In this document: positions 32,109-41,255 of the stretch, piece after piece
Position numbering within the stretch: position 1 is the stretch's first letter
Layout: every line of letters begins with the position of its first letter
NCBI RefSeq assembly: GCF_002192695.1
Contig: NZ_MTLG01000088.1
Location: forward strand, 1 to 64,000
DNA from: Achromobacter xylosoxidans
GTDB taxonomy: Bacteria; Pseudomonadota; Gammaproteobacteria; Burkholderiales; Burkholderiaceae_B
Reading direction: 5' to 3'
DNA length: 64,000 bases
Position numbers and translations under genes: made by a program
The notes under the pieces: generated by a model
Seen by the model: the letters and a program-made list of their open reading frames with translations, nothing else
Databases searched by the model: none
What the model was told of the DNA's origin: nothing

Positions 32109-32805
32109 GGTTTCGAATCTGTCCTCGGGCTACGGCAAGAGCCAGGTCCTGAACGGCCTGAACTTCGAGGTCCAAGCCGGCGAGATCGTCACGCTGATCG
32201 GCGCCAACGGCGCGGGCAAGACCACCACCTTGAAGACGCTTTGCGGCGTCATCGGCGCGATGGAAGGCAAGGTCGAATTCGAAGGCGTGGACCTGACCAA
32301 CCGCAAGCCCTACGACATCGTGGACGCCGGCATCACCATGATCCCCGAAGGCCGCCAGCTGTTCCCGCACTTCACGGTGCGCGACAACCTGCTGATGGGT
32401 TCATACAAGCGCGCCGCCCGCCCCATCGTGCAGCGCAAGCTGGACGAAGTGCTGGGCATTTTTCCGCGGGTGAAAGAAAGGCTGAACCAGTACGCCGGCT
32501 CGCTCTCCGGCGGCGAACAGCAGATGGTGGCGATCGCGCGCGGCATGATGGCCGATCCCAAGCTGCTGGTGTTCGACGAGCCCTCGCTGGGCCTGTCGCC
32601 GCTGCTGGTGCAGCAGATGTTCGACATCATCCGCGGCGTCACCGCCCACGGCGTGACCGTGCTGCTGGTGGAGCAGAATGTGTTCCGCACGCTGCGGCTG
32701 GCGGACCGCGGCTACGTGCTGGAGAACGGCGCCATCGTGCGCACCGGCACCGGCGCGGAACTGCTGAGCGACCCGCATGTGAAGAAGGCCTATCTGGGCC
32801 ACTGA
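32101..32805 (+). CDS. Branched-chain-type ABC ATPase (LivF-like)
   Basis: Protein of 234 residues, the usual LivF length. Walker A 'GANGAGKTTTLKT', Q-loop region 'IPEGRQLFPHFTV', signature 'SLSGGEQQMVAIARG', Walker B 'LLVFDEPSLGLSP' and 'LLVEQN' are all present. It forms the ATPase pair with the C-terminal half of the fused LivMG protein. Start codon inside the end of the preceding gene. Confidence 0.92.
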   Translation: MLKVSNLSSGYGKSQVLNGLNFEVQAGEIVTLIGANGAGKTTTLKTLCGVIGAMEGKVEFEGVDLTNRKPYDIVDAGITMIPEGRQLFPHFTVRDNLLMGSYKRAARPIVQRKLDEVLGIFPRVKERLNQYAGSLSGGEQQMVAIARGMMADPKLLVFDEPSLGLSPLLVQQMFDIIRGVTAHGVTVLLVEQNVFRTLRLADRGYVLENGAIVRTGTGAELLSDPHVKKAYLGH

Positions 32806-32823
32806 TACCAAGGATTCTCTTTT

Positions 32824-33819
32824 ATGTCTTTACGCTGCACATACATCGACCACGGCCAGGGCGGCGCGCCCGATTGCATGCGCCTGGCCGAACGCGACAT
32901 GGAAGCGCCCGCCGGTCGGCAGGTGCTGATCGAAGTCGCCTACGCCGGGGTCAATCGCCCCGACGTGTTGCAACGCTCCGGCTCCTACCCGCCGCCGCCG
33001 GGCGCCTCGCCCCATCTGGGGCTGGAGGTATCCGGCACCGTCATCGCCACCGGCCCCGAGGCCAGCCTCTGGAAGGTTGGCGACCAGGTCTGCGCGCTGA
33101 CGCCGGGCGGAGGCTATGCCCAGTATTGCCTGGCTGACGAGCGCCATTGCCTGCCGGTGCCGCGTGGCCTGGACCTGCTGACGGCCGCCGCCATCCCCGA
33201 AAACTACTTCACGGTGTGGACCAATGTGTTCGACCGCGCCCGCCTGGCGGCCGGCGAGCGCTTCCTGGTGCACGGCGGATCCAGCGGCATCGGCCTGACC
33301 GCGATCCAGCTGGCCCGCGCCTTCGGCGCCGAGGTCTGGACCACCGTGGGCAACCAGGAAAAGGCCGAGGCCTGCCTGGCCGCCGGCGCGCATCACGCCG
33401 TGCTGTACCGTGAGGCCGACTTCGAGGCCGAGGTGCGCCAGGGCAGCGGCGGTCCGGGCGTGGACGTGATCCTGGACATGGTGGGCGGCGCCTACATCAA
33501 CAAGAACCTGCGGCTGCTGGCGGTCAACGGCCGGCTGGTGCAGATCGCCTTCCTGGAAGGCAGCAAGGCCGAGATCGACGCCATGCCCATCATGCTCAAG
33601 CGCCTGCAGTTCACCGGTTCCACCTTGCGCCCCCGTTCCGACGAGGACAAGGGCGCGATCGCCCGCGCACTGGCGGAAAGGGTGTTGCCGCTGATGGAGC
33701 AGGGACAGTGCCTGCCGCGCATCCACCAGGTGTTTGCGCTGGCCGAGGCCGCGCAAGCCCACGCCCTGATGGAAAGCAGCAAGCATATCGGCAAGATCAT
33801 GCTGAAGGTGGCCGCATGA
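32824..33819 (+). CDS. NAD(P)H:quinone oxidoreductase, zinc-less MDR family (PIG3-like)
   Basis: Protein of 331 residues of the medium-chain dehydrogenase superfamily without the zinc-binding residues. 'VAYAGVNRPDVLQRSGSYPPPPG' and 'GLEVSGTV' are typical of the PIG3/QorA group. The NADPH site is 'LVHGGSSGIGLTAIQLARAFGAEV' in separate pieces. It reduces quinones or enones using NADPH. It lies 18 nt after livF and overlaps the next SDR by 4 nt, so it belongs to the transporter operon and may handle an unsaturated intermediate (inference). Confidence 0.85.
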   Translation: MSLRCTYIDHGQGGAPDCMRLAERDMEAPAGRQVLIEVAYAGVNRPDVLQRSGSYPPPPGASPHLGLEVSGTVIATGPEASLWKVGDQVCALTPGGGYAQYCLADERHCLPVPRGLDLLTAAAIPENYFTVWTNVFDRARLAAGERFLVHGGSSGIGLTAIQLARAFGAEVWTTVGNQEKAEACLAAGAHHAVLYREADFEAEVRQGSGGPGVDVILDMVGGAYINKNLRLLAVNGRLVQIAFLEGSKAEIDAMPIMLKRLQFTGSTLRPRSDEDKGAIARALAERVLPLMEQGQCLPRIHQVFALAEAAQAHALMESSKHIGKIMLKVAA

Positions 33820-34583
33820 GCGCGCGCTTCAAGGACCAGGTCGCCATCGTGACCGGCGCGGTCGGCGGCATAGGCTCGGCCATCGTCGAAGGCTTTCTTG
33901 CCGAGGGCGGCCGCGTGGGGCTGATCGATTTCAATTCACAGGGCGGCCAGGCCTACGAGAAGGAGCTGCGCAAGCGCGGCCACGAGGTCTGCTTCGTGCA
34001 CGCGGACGTGGCGCGCTTCGAGGAATGCCAGGCGGCCTACGAACGCATCAACAGCGAGCTGGGCGCGGCCACCATCCTGGTGAACAACGTCGGGATCTCG
34101 CCGAAGACCGATGGACGCGCGCTGAAGGTCTGGGAGATGCCGCCCCGGGAATGGGAGAACGTGGTCGCCGTCAACCTGAACAGCGTGTTCTACATGACGC
34201 ATCTGGCCACGCCGCACATGGTGCGCGAGCGCCAGGGCCGCGTGATCAACATGTCGTCGGTGGCCGGCCGCGCCTATTGCGACATCGTGGCGGCGCACTA
34301 CGCGGCCACCAAGGCCGGCCTGATCGGCCTGACGCGCCACTGGGCCGCCGAACTGGGCGAGCACCAGGTCACGGTCAACGCCCTGGCGCCGGGCCGCATC
34401 AGCACGCCCTTGCTCAAGACCGTGCCCAAGGAGATCAACGACGCGGTGGCGCAGGTGACCGCGCTGCGCCGCCTGGGCACGCCAGAGGAAGTGGCGGATG
34501 CCTGCCTGTTCTTCGCGTCGGACCAGGCCCGCTTCGTCACCGGCCAGGTGCTGGACGTGGCCGGCGGCTGGCTGATGAGCTGA
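33816..34583 (+). CDS. Short-chain dehydrogenase/reductase
   Basis: Protein of 255 residues. Classical SDR: 'AIVTGAVGGIGSAIVEGFL' (about 10-28), NAD-preferring 'GLIDFN', 'LVNNVGIS' in place of NNAG, the catalytic Ser in 'NMSSVAGRAY', 'YAATKAGLIGLTRHWAAELG', and the C-terminal 'FVTGQVLDVAGGWLMS'. ATGA overlap with the quinone oxidoreductase gene. Last gene of the transporter operon, followed by a bidirectional hairpin. Substrate unknown; likely part of the same pathway as the 27011-27793 SDR. Confidence 0.87.
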   Translation: MSARFKDQVAIVTGAVGGIGSAIVEGFLAEGGRVGLIDFNSQGGQAYEKELRKRGHEVCFVHADVARFEECQAAYERINSELGAATILVNNVGISPKTDGRALKVWEMPPREWENVVAVNLNSVFYMTHLATPHMVRERQGRVINMSSVAGRAYCDIVAAHYAATKAGLIGLTRHWAAELGEHQVTVNALAPGRISTPLLKTVPKEINDAVAQVTALRRLGTPEEVADACLFFASDQARFVTGQVLDVAGGWLMS

Positions 34584-34597
34584 GGGAATCGCTTGCC

Positions 34598-34623
34598 GCG
34601 CCCGCCCGGGTTCAGGCGGGCGC
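34598..34623. terminator. Bidirectional hairpin
   Basis: gcgcccgcc / ggcgggcgc, a 9-bp stem with an 8-nt loop, between the convergent SDR and thiopurine methyltransferase genes. Confidence 0.55.
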
Positions 34624-34628
34624 CCGCT

Positions 34629-35288
34629 TCATTCCTGCGCGCCCAGGTGGTAAACCACCGTGTCCAGCCGGCTGACGCCGGCCGCCAGGAACTTCGGCTC
34701 TTTTTCCAGGATGTCGCGGCGATCAATGATCTTTGCGGGCGACACGCCCGCAAAGAGTTGCTGCACCTCACCGTCCACGACGGAGAACGGCGGTCCCGGC
34801 ATTTCTTCCTGCGGGTAGTCCAGCGTGATCAGCAGTCCCTGATAGGCGGGCGACAGATTGCCGTAGACGTGGCGCACGTAGTCCGCGCGCATGGTGTCGG
34901 GCAGCGCCACCAGCGCGGCGCGGTCATAGGCGCCGACGCAATGCGACAGCAGCTGCGCATCCAGCTTGAAGATGTCGCCGCAGATGATCTCGATGCTGCC
35001 CGCCACATAGTGCTTGCCATAGACGGACACGTGCGTGAGCGGCTTGAGTTCGTTTTCTTCGAAGAACTGTTCGACCGCGAGCTGCGACAGCTCGACGCCC
35101 AGCACCGAGTGTCCCTGCGCCGCGATCCACACCATGTCCAGCGACTTGCCGCAAAGCGGCACCAGTACCCGGCCGTCCTTGGGCACGCCCAGCGTCGGCC
35201 AGTACTTCTGCAGCAGCGGCGTGATCCGCGATTGATGAAAATGCGTGCGCCCTTCGCGCCAGCGCTCCAGCCAGAATTCCGCGTCCAT
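34629..35288 (-). CDS. tpm: Thiopurine S-methyltransferase
   Basis: Protein of 219 residues from ATG 35288, with the bacterial Tpm N-terminus '[19 protein letters not shown]'. The AdoMet motif region is '[20 protein letters not shown]' (about 41-60), followed by '[15 protein letters not shown]' and 'CGDIFKLD'. Bacterial Tpm methylates thiopurines and also selenium and tellurium oxyanion products, giving some metalloid resistance. Cytoplasmic and monocistronic; it has no evident link to the island upstream. Confidence 0.9.
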   Translation of the reverse strand: MDAEFWLERWREGRTHFHQSRITPLLQKYWPTLGVPKDGRVLVPLCGKSLDMVWIAAQGHSVLGVELSQLAVEQFFEENELKPLTHVSVYGKHYVAGSIEIICGDIFKLDAQLLSHCVGAYDRAALVALPDTMRADYVRHVYGNLSPAYQGLLITLDYPQEEMPGPPFSVVDGEVQQLFAGVSPAKIIDRRDILEKEPKFLAAGVSRLDTVVYHLGAQE

Positions 35289-35422
35289 GCCTAGTCTGCC
35301 TCCTGTGCAATCGTTGCCAGGCATTGTAGTTCGCCCACCGCCGTGGGCGCACGGGCCGGCCAGGCGCGCAACAGGCAGTGGCGCAGGCCGCCCGCGATGA
35401 ACGGCTGCGCCGCGCCTGTCGC

Positions 35423-36469
35423 TCAAGCCGCGCCCGATTCGCTCAGCTGCTTGCGGCGGTACTCGCCCTGGCGCACGTGCATCCAGCCCGGATACTCCGG
35501 CGGCAGGGCGCTGACCTGATCCAGCTCGGCCAGTTCCTCCGCCGTCAGCCGAATGCCCGTGGCCGCCAGGTTGTCGTCCAGCTGATCCACGCGCTTGGCG
35601 CCGATGATGACGCTGGTCACGGTTTGCTGATGCAGCAGCCAGGCCAGGGCCACCTGCGCCACGGATGCGTTGCGCGCGCTGGCGACGCGCTTGAGCACGT
35701 CGATGCTGTCGTAGGCCCGCTCGTGATCCACCGGAGGAAAGTCGAACAAGGCCCTGCGGCTGCCGGCCTCGGCCTGGCCGTCGCGGCTGTACTTGCCGCT
35801 GAGCAGGCCGCCGGCCAGCGGGCTCCACACCATCAGCCCCACGCCTTCGCTTTGCAGCATGGGCACGATCTCGCGTTCCAGGTCGCGGCCGGCGATCGTG
35901 TAGTAGGCCTGCAGCGACTCGAAGCGCGCCAGGCCCAGGCGCTCGGCGATGCCCAGCGCCTTCATGATCTGCCAGGCGGCCCAGTTGGACACGCCGACGT
36001 AGCGCACGTGGCCGTGCTGCACCAGGTTGTCCAGCGCCCTGACCGTTTCCTCCACCGGGGTGGCGGGATCGAAGCCGTGGATCTGATAGAGATCGATATG
36101 GTCGACTTGCAGGCGCGACAGGCTCTTTTTGACGCCGTCCATGATGTGCGAGCGCGAGTTGCCGCGCGCATTGACGCCGGCGCCGGTCTGGCCGAACACC
36201 TTGGTCGCGATGACGACGTCCTCGCGCGCCACCTTCAGGTCGCGCAGCGCCTGGCCGGTGATGACCTCGGAACGGCCTTCGGAGTAGACGTCGGCGGTGT
36301 CGATGAAATTGACGCCGGCATCCAGCGCGCGGCCCACCAGCCGGTTGGCCTCTTCCTGCTGCAGGCTGCCGATCTTGCTCCACAATTCGCCTTCGCCGCC
36401 GAAGGTCATGGTGCCCAGGCAGAGTTCCGACACGAACAGGCCGGTGCTTCCGAATTTCTTGTACCGCAT
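35423..36469 (-). CDS. Aldo/keto reductase
   Basis: Protein of 348 residues with the TIM-barrel AKR tetrad visible: Asp and Tyr in '[12 protein letters not shown]', Lys in 'VVIATKVFG' and His in '[11 protein letters not shown]'. The NADPH site is near '[18 protein letters not shown]'. It belongs to the bacterial group that includes Tas and YajO. It reduces aldehydes or ketones in the cytoplasm. It is divergent from a YqhC-like AraC gene; in E. coli YqhC turns on aldehyde reductases in response to aldehydes, so a similar circuit is likely here (inference). Confidence 0.87.
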   Translation of the reverse strand: MRYKKFGSTGLFVSELCLGTMTFGGEGELWSKIGSLQQEEANRLVGRALDAGVNFIDTADVYSEGRSEVITGQALRDLKVAREDVVIATKVFGQTGAGVNARGNSRSHIMDGVKKSLSRLQVDHIDLYQIHGFDPATPVEETVRALDNLVQHGHVRYVGVSNWAAWQIMKALGIAERLGLARFESLQAYYTIAGRDLEREIVPMLQSEGVGLMVWSPLAGGLLSGKYSRDGQAEAGSRRALFDFPPVDHERAYDSIDVLKRVASARNASVAQVALAWLLHQQTVTSVIIGAKRVDQLDDNLAATGIRLTAEELAELDQVSALPPEYPGWMHVRQGEYRRKQLSESGAA

Positions 36470-36786
36470 GGTTGCGCTCCTTCAAGGGCAAGGCGGGAGC
36501 CGGCGCTCCGGGATGGAATGGCCGCGGCCCGCCTGCCGGGATGGAAGCAGTATGCGTCCGCGGCCGGGCTCGGGCGTTGCTCGATCGTGCCCTTTTTTTG
36601 CCCGATTCTCCGGCTCTGGCCGGTGCCCGGAGCGGGCGCGCTCATTCCTCCGGACTTTCTGCCCATTTCTCCATGAACAGCGCAACCGCCAGGCGAAAGG
36701 CCAGCCAGGGCATACACTGAAAGCCGCCTGATCCTCCAATTTTCCGCCGCCGCCCGCCCCAGGCACGGCGCGCCACGGGAGCCCCC
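36470..36786. other. Divergent intergenic region of about 315 bp
   Basis: No gene. It lies between the aldo/keto reductase and its probable AraC regulator. A T7-T8 run is flanked by repeated tgccc (about 36588-36604). No clear promoter or dyad operator was identified. Confidence 0.45.
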
Positions 36787-37749
36787 ATGACCATGACCAC
36801 AGCACATGTCGCCGACCGCGCGGCCCCGGCCCTGGACGCCGCCTACGAGCCTGCCCGGCGTGAGCTGCTCTGCACGCTGGAACGCATGACCGGAGACCTG
36901 GAGGGATCGCTGGACACGCCCATCGAGGGCCTGTTCCTGCACCGCATCTCGCAGCCCACCGGCGCCAAGCCCGGCCTGCAGAAGGCCGCGCTGGGCGTGA
37001 TCGCCCAGGGTTCCAAGCGCGTGCTGATCGGCGACGAGGCCTACGAATACGACCCCTTCCACTACCTGATTTCCTCAGTGGACCTGCCGGTCGTGGCCAA
37101 GGTATCCGTCGCCAGCTCGACCCTGCCCTACCTGGGCCTGCGGCTGGAGCTGAACGTGGAGGAAATCACCGCGCTGATCAGCGACGAGAACCTGCCGCCG
37201 CAGCCGCTCACCGAAGCCGCGCGCGCCCTTTACGTCAACCCCCTGGGCGGCACGCTGCTGGACGCGGTGCTGCGCCTGTTGCGCCTGCTGGACACGCCGC
37301 GCGACATTCCCATCCTGGCGCCCCTGGTCAAGCGCGAGCTGCTGTACCGCCTGCTGATGAACGGCCAGGGCGCGGTGCTACGCCAGTCGGTGCTGCAGGA
37401 CAGCCAGCTCAACCGCGTAGCCAAGGCCATCCGCATCCTGCGCGACAACTATGCCCAGCCCCTGCGCGTGGAAGAGATCGCGCGCGACGTGCACATGAGC
37501 GTGTCTTCGCTGCACCATCATTTCAAGCAGGCCACCGCCATGAGCCCGCTTCAATACCAGAAGCACCTGCGGCTGCAGGAAGCGCGGCGCCTGATGCTGA
37601 CCGACGATGCGGGCGTGGCGCTGGCAGCCCATTCCGTGGGCTACGAAAGCTCGTCGCAGTTCAGCCGCGAGTACAGCCGCCTGTTCGGCTCCCCGCCCTT
37701 GCGCGACAAACAGCGCTGGAAAGACGAAACCGCCCTGGCGGCTGCCTGA
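36787..37749 (+). CDS. AraC-family regulator with AraC_N domain (YqhC-like)
   Basis: Protein of 320 residues. An N-terminal cupin-like AraC_N domain (about 30-190; 'TPIEGLFLHRISQPTG', 'GSKRVLIGDEAYEYDPFHYLISS' in pieces) is followed by the double HTH (about 210-305; 'IARDVHMSVSSLHHHFKQAT', 'VGYESSSQFSREYSRLFG'). This domain pair is typical of YqhC and of small-molecule or aldehyde-responsive activators. Divergent from the aldo/keto reductase gene. Start at ATG 36787. Confidence 0.87.
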   Translation: MTMTTAHVADRAAPALDAAYEPARRELLCTLERMTGDLEGSLDTPIEGLFLHRISQPTGAKPGLQKAALGVIAQGSKRVLIGDEAYEYDPFHYLISSVDLPVVAKVSVASSTLPYLGLRLELNVEEITALISDENLPPQPLTEAARALYVNPLGGTLLDAVLRLLRLLDTPRDIPILAPLVKRELLYRLLMNGQGAVLRQSVLQDSQLNRVAKAIRILRDNYAQPLRVEEIARDVHMSVSSLHHHFKQATAMSPLQYQKHLRLQEARRLMLTDDAGVALAAHSVGYESSSQFSREYSRLFGSPPLRDKQRWKDETALAAA

Positions 37750-37792
37750 AACGCCGGCGCCGCGGCTCTAGGGGATTGCCCTAATCCTATTT

Positions 37793-37806
37793 TGACAACG
37801 TTACCA
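37793..37806. promoter_or_regulatory. LacI-type operator O1 overlapping TTGACA
   Basis: tgacaacgttacca has the AACGTT core and flanks of a LacI-family site and overlaps a consensus -35 hexamer (ttgaca, 37792-37797). It is nearly the inverse of the site at 37826-37839. The probable ligand is the LacI regulator encoded at the end of this operon (43540). Confidence 0.6.
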
Positions 37807-37825
37807 TTAGACTGCCGCCATCAAA

Positions 37826-37839
37826 TGATAACGTTGTCA
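37826..37839. promoter_or_regulatory. LacI-type operator O2
   Basis: tgataacgttgtca, with its core centre 33 bp (about three helix turns) from O1, lies 28 bp before the start of the first operon gene. The shared core and helical phasing suggest cooperative binding. Confidence 0.6.
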
Positions 37840-37867
37840 TAACCCTGGATCCTTCTTCGGCGGCCGC

Positions 37868-39169
37868 ATGAATCCCTTCCTGGAAACCCTGCTCGATACT
37901 CCCCTGGACGACACCTACCGGGGCATTCCTCCGGGCGAGCCCGCGTTCCCCTTGCGCGCGGTGGCAGCCCGGCGCTGGCAGCCCAGGAACGGCGACATGG
38001 CCCTGCCCGTCCTGACGCTGGACGAGGCCGCCTTCGCCCACAACGTCGAGCAGATCTTCCAGTACGCCCGCAGCCACGGCGCCGCGCTGGCGCCGCATGC
38101 CAAGACGCCGATGTCGCCGCAGATCGTGCAGCGCCTGCTGGACGCCGGCGCCTGGGGCGCCACCGTCGCCAACCTGCAGCAGGCCGCCGTGCTGCTGCGC
38201 GCCGGGGTTTCCCGCCTGATGCTGGGCAATGAGATCGGCGGCGCGGCCAGCGGCGCCCGCCTGGGCAAGCTGCTGGCGGCCTACCCCGCCGCGCGCCTGC
38301 TGGCCTTCGCGGATTCCGCCGCCACGGTGCGTTCGCTGGCGGCTGCGGCAGAGCAAGCCGGCCGCCCCGTGGAAGTGCTGGTGGAAGTCGGCGGCGGCCG
38401 CGCAGGCGCGCGCGACGATGCCGCCGTCGCGGCCATCCTGGACGCGATCCGCGAACAAGGCGGCAAGCTCGCGCTGGCCGGCGTGGCGACATACGAGGGC
38501 GCGGTCGCCTCGTCGGACGCAGCGCTCACCGCAAGCAACATCGCCGCGCTGATGGAGCGCGCCGCCCGCGCGTTCCAGCAGGTGCGCGTCCTGGCGCCGC
38601 AGGCGCCGCTGGTGTTCACCGCGGGCGGCTCGGCCTTTTTCGACCAGGTCACGCAGGCAGCCCAGCCCTGGCTGGCCACGGACGGCAACGCCCAACTGGT
38701 GCTGCGCAGCGGCGCCATCTTCTTCCATGACCACGGCACCTACCAGCGCGCGCTGCAAGCCATGGACGCCCGCGCGGGCTTCAAGATCGACGGCCAGGCG
38801 CGCAATGCCGCCACCGATTTCCAGCCGGCCCTGCGCCTGTGGGGCGAAGTCCTGTCGCGCCCCGAGCCGGGCCTGGCGATCTGCGGCTTCGGCATGCGCG
38901 ACGTGTCCTACGACCAGGACCTGCCCGCGCCGCTGGCCGCCTTCCGCGGCGGCGCGGTCCTGCCCGGCTGGGATGCGCAAGCCCGCGTCACCCGGCTCAA
39001 CGACCAGCACGCCTTCCTCGCCATCGCCCCGGACAGCGAACTCGCGCCGGGCGACGTGATCGAGTTCGGCATTTCACATCCCTGCACCTGTCTGGACCGC
39101 TGGCGCGTGTTCTTCGGCCTGGATGCCCACGGCCGCGTGCAGTCGGCCTATCGCACGTTCTTCGGATAA
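37868..39169 (+). CDS. Fold-III PLP enzyme, D-serine/D-threonine-type deaminase or aldolase
   Basis: Protein of 433 residues of the alanine-racemase-like (fold III) group with D-serine dehydratase and D-threonine aldolase. PLP Lys is seen in 'APHAKTPMSPQ' (K79). The C-terminal metal-binding pair is in 'SHPCTCLDRW' (H404, C406), as in DSD1-type dehydratases. No strong Shine-Dalgarno precedes ATG 37868; an ATG at 37997 is better placed but would remove an N-terminal segment that the family normally has. First gene of the LacI-controlled operon. The RidA gene in the same operon fits a dehydratase that releases a reactive enamine (inference). Confidence 0.8.
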   Translation: MNPFLETLLDTPLDDTYRGIPPGEPAFPLRAVAARRWQPRNGDMALPVLTLDEAAFAHNVEQIFQYARSHGAALAPHAKTPMSPQIVQRLLDAGAWGATVANLQQAAVLLRAGVSRLMLGNEIGGAASGARLGKLLAAYPAARLLAFADSAATVRSLAAAAEQAGRPVEVLVEVGGGRAGARDDAAVAAILDAIREQGGKLALAGVATYEGAVASSDAALTASNIAALMERAARAFQQVRVLAPQAPLVFTAGGSAFFDQVTQAAQPWLATDGNAQLVLRSGAIFFHDHGTYQRALQAMDARAGFKIDGQARNAATDFQPALRLWGEVLSRPEPGLAICGFGMRDVSYDQDLPAPLAAFRGGAVLPGWDAQARVTRLNDQHAFLAIAPDSELAPGDVIEFGISHPCTCLDRWRVFFGLDAHGRVQSAYRTFFG

Positions 39170-39172
39170 GCC

Positions 39173-39841
39173 ATGCAACAGCTGAACTTCCAACAGATCT
39201 GGCGCTACCGCGAACAGCTCTGGGACGGCATCCAGGTAACGCTGGAGCTGACCGTCATCGCCGTGATCGCCGGGCTGGCCATCGGACTGGCCGGCGCCGT
39301 GCTGACGCGCCACGGCCCCAAGTCGGTCAAGCTGGCGCTGCGCGCCTATGTCGAGGTGTTCCGCAACACGCCGTCGCTGATCCAGCTGTTCGTGGTGTTC
39401 TTCGTCCTGCCTGGGCTGGGCCTGCGCATGCCGCCCTTCGTGGCCGCGGCGCTGGCGCTCAGCCTGTACTTCGGCGCCTATGCCATCGAGATCCTGCGCG
39501 CCGGCCTGGATTCCATTCCGCGCAGCCAGGTCGAGGCCGGCCACTGCCTGGGCCTGAGCACCTGGCAGGTGTACCGCTACATCGTGCTGGCGCCCGCCCT
39601 GCGCAACGTCTATCCGGCCCTGGGCACGCAGCTGGTCATCCTGCTGCTCGGCACCTCGCTGGCCTCGCAGGTGTCGGCCGAGGACCTGTTCCATGCCGGC
39701 AGCTTCATCGAAAGCCGCACCTATCGCAGCTTCGAGGTCTATGCGGTGATCTGCGGCATCTATTTCACGCTGGTGCTGATCACCAAGGCCTTGCTGGCCC
39801 TGGCCGGCAGCCTGGCCTTCACCTGGCCCGTGCGCCGCTAG
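39173..39841 (+). CDS. Polar amino acid ABC transporter permease
   Basis: Protein of 222 residues of the HisM/GlnP type, with about five membrane helices. The signature 'VEVFRNTPSLIQLFVVFFVLP' lies near residue 60, and the EAA loop reads 'SQVEAGHCLGLSTWQVYRYIVLAPALRN' in conserved blocks. Starts 3 nt after the PLP enzyme stop. It pairs with the next permease to form the channel for a polar or D-amino acid. Confidence 0.9.
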   Translation: MQQLNFQQIWRYREQLWDGIQVTLELTVIAVIAGLAIGLAGAVLTRHGPKSVKLALRAYVEVFRNTPSLIQLFVVFFVLPGLGLRMPPFVAAALALSLYFGAYAIEILRAGLDSIPRSQVEAGHCLGLSTWQVYRYIVLAPALRNVYPALGTQLVILLLGTSLASQVSAEDLFHAGSFIESRTYRSFEVYAVICGIYFTLVLITKALLALAGSLAFTWPVRR

Positions 39842-39852
39842 GAGCCGCAAGC

Positions 39853-40503
39853 ATGCGTACCTTCACCCTGAGCGATTTCGCCTCCCTGCTCAGCGCGCTG
39901 CAGTGGACCGTGGCCCTGGTGCTGATTGCGCTGGCCATCGGCGCGCCGCTGGGCCTGGGCCTGGCGCTGCTGCGCGGTCATCGTTCGGCGCCGCTGCGCT
40001 GGCTGGCCGCGGCCCTGCAACAGCTGGTCCAGGGCGTGCCGCTCCTGGGCCTGCTGATGTTCTTCTACTTCGGCATGCCGGTGTTCCTGGGCATCGAGGT
40101 GCCCGCGCTGACGGCCGTCAGCGTGGCCTTCATCATCTACACGGCGGCCTTCCTGGGCCAGATCTGGTACGGCGGCATCCAGGCCGTAAAGCACGAGCAG
40201 TGGGAAGCGGCCGCCTGCCTGGGCCTGTCCAAATGGCACCAGTTCCGCCACGTGATCGCGCCGCAGGCGTTCCGCCTGTCGCTGCCGCCCACGGTGGGCT
40301 TCCTGGTGCAGCTCATCAAGGGCACCTCGCTGGCCTCCGTGGTGGGCTTTGTCGAACTGGCGCGCGCCGGGCAGATCGCCAGCGCCGCCACCTTCCAGCC
40401 GCTGCTGGTCTATTCCTGCGTCGCGTTGCTTTACTTCGCGGCGTGCCTGCCCCTGACGATGTGGGCCCGTAACCTGGAGGGCCGCTTCCATGGCGCTCGT
40501 TGA
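39853..40503 (+). CDS. Polar amino acid ABC transporter permease
   Basis: Protein of 216 residues, HisM/GlnP type, from ATG 39853. The N-terminal helix is 'WTVALVLIALAIGAPLGLGL', then 'LVQGVPLLGLLMFFYFGMP' and the EAA loop 'EQWEAAACLGLSKWHQFRHVIAPQAF'. The long in-frame extension to 38839 is antisense-like noise over the PLP gene. Overlaps the ATPase gene by 14 nt. Confidence 0.9.
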   Translation: MRTFTLSDFASLLSALQWTVALVLIALAIGAPLGLGLALLRGHRSAPLRWLAAALQQLVQGVPLLGLLMFFYFGMPVFLGIEVPALTAVSVAFIIYTAAFLGQIWYGGIQAVKHEQWEAAACLGLSKWHQFRHVIAPQAFRLSLPPTVGFLVQLIKGTSLASVVGFVELARAGQIASAATFQPLLVYSCVALLYFAACLPLTMWARNLEGRFHGAR

Positions 40504-41230
40504 AGTCTCCAACATCCACAAACGCTTCGGCGCCAACGCGGTGCTCAACGGCGTCTCGCTAGAAGTCAACGAAGGCGAGATCGTCACCATCATCGGCCGC
40601 TCCGGCTCGGGCAAGTCCACCCTGCTGCGCTGCCTGAACGCGCTGGAAACGGTGGACGACGGCGACATCCGCATCGGCGGCGAACGGGTCCACGCCAGCA
40701 TGCCGGGCCTGCGCCAGTTCCGCCAGCGCGTGGGCATCGTGTTCCAGCAGTTCAACCTGTTTCCGCACCTGAACGTGGAACGCAACATCACGCTGGCGCC
40801 CACGCTCAACGGCAAGATCGCCAAGTCGCAAGGCCGCGCGCTGGCGCTGGACGTGCTGCGCCGCGTCGGCCTGGCCGAAAAGATCGATGCCTATCCGGCC
40901 CTGCTGTCGGGCGGCCAGCAGCAGCGCGTGGCGATCGCGCGCTGCCTGGCCATGGCGCCGCAACTGATGCTGTTCGACGAGGTCACCTCGGCGCTGGACC
41001 CGGAGCTGGTGGGCGAAGTGCTGAAGGTCATGGAAGACATGGCGCGCCAGGGCATGACCATGGTGCTGGTGACGCATGAAATGGCCTTCGCCCGCAACGT
41101 CGCATCCAAGGTCGTGTTCATGCACCAGGGCCGCGTCTGGGAACAGGGCCCGCCCGCCGAACTTTTCGCCAACCCCCAAACCCCCGAGCTGCGCCAGTTC
41201 ATCGGCACGGCCGCGCCCACCACTCACTAA
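40490..41230 (+). CDS. Polar amino acid ABC transporter ATPase (GlnQ/HisP-like)
   Basis: Protein of 246 residues with Walker A 'GRSGSGKSTLLRCLNALE', Q-loop 'IVFQQFNLFPHLNV', signature 'LLSGGQQQRVAIARCLA', Walker B 'LMLFDEVTSALDPEL' and H-loop 'VTHEMAFA'. 'FNLFPH' and 'EMAFARNV' are typical of amino acid importers. It energises the two preceding permeases. Confidence 0.93.
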   Translation: MALVEVSNIHKRFGANAVLNGVSLEVNEGEIVTIIGRSGSGKSTLLRCLNALETVDDGDIRIGGERVHASMPGLRQFRQRVGIVFQQFNLFPHLNVERNITLAPTLNGKIAKSQGRALALDVLRRVGLAEKIDAYPALLSGGQQQRVAIARCLAMAPQLMLFDEVTSALDPELVGEVLKVMEDMARQGMTMVLVTHEMAFARNVASKVVFMHQGRVWEQGPPAELFANPQTPELRQFIGTAAPTTH

Positions 41231-41255
41231 GGCATCCCGCCACTGGAGTCATTGC

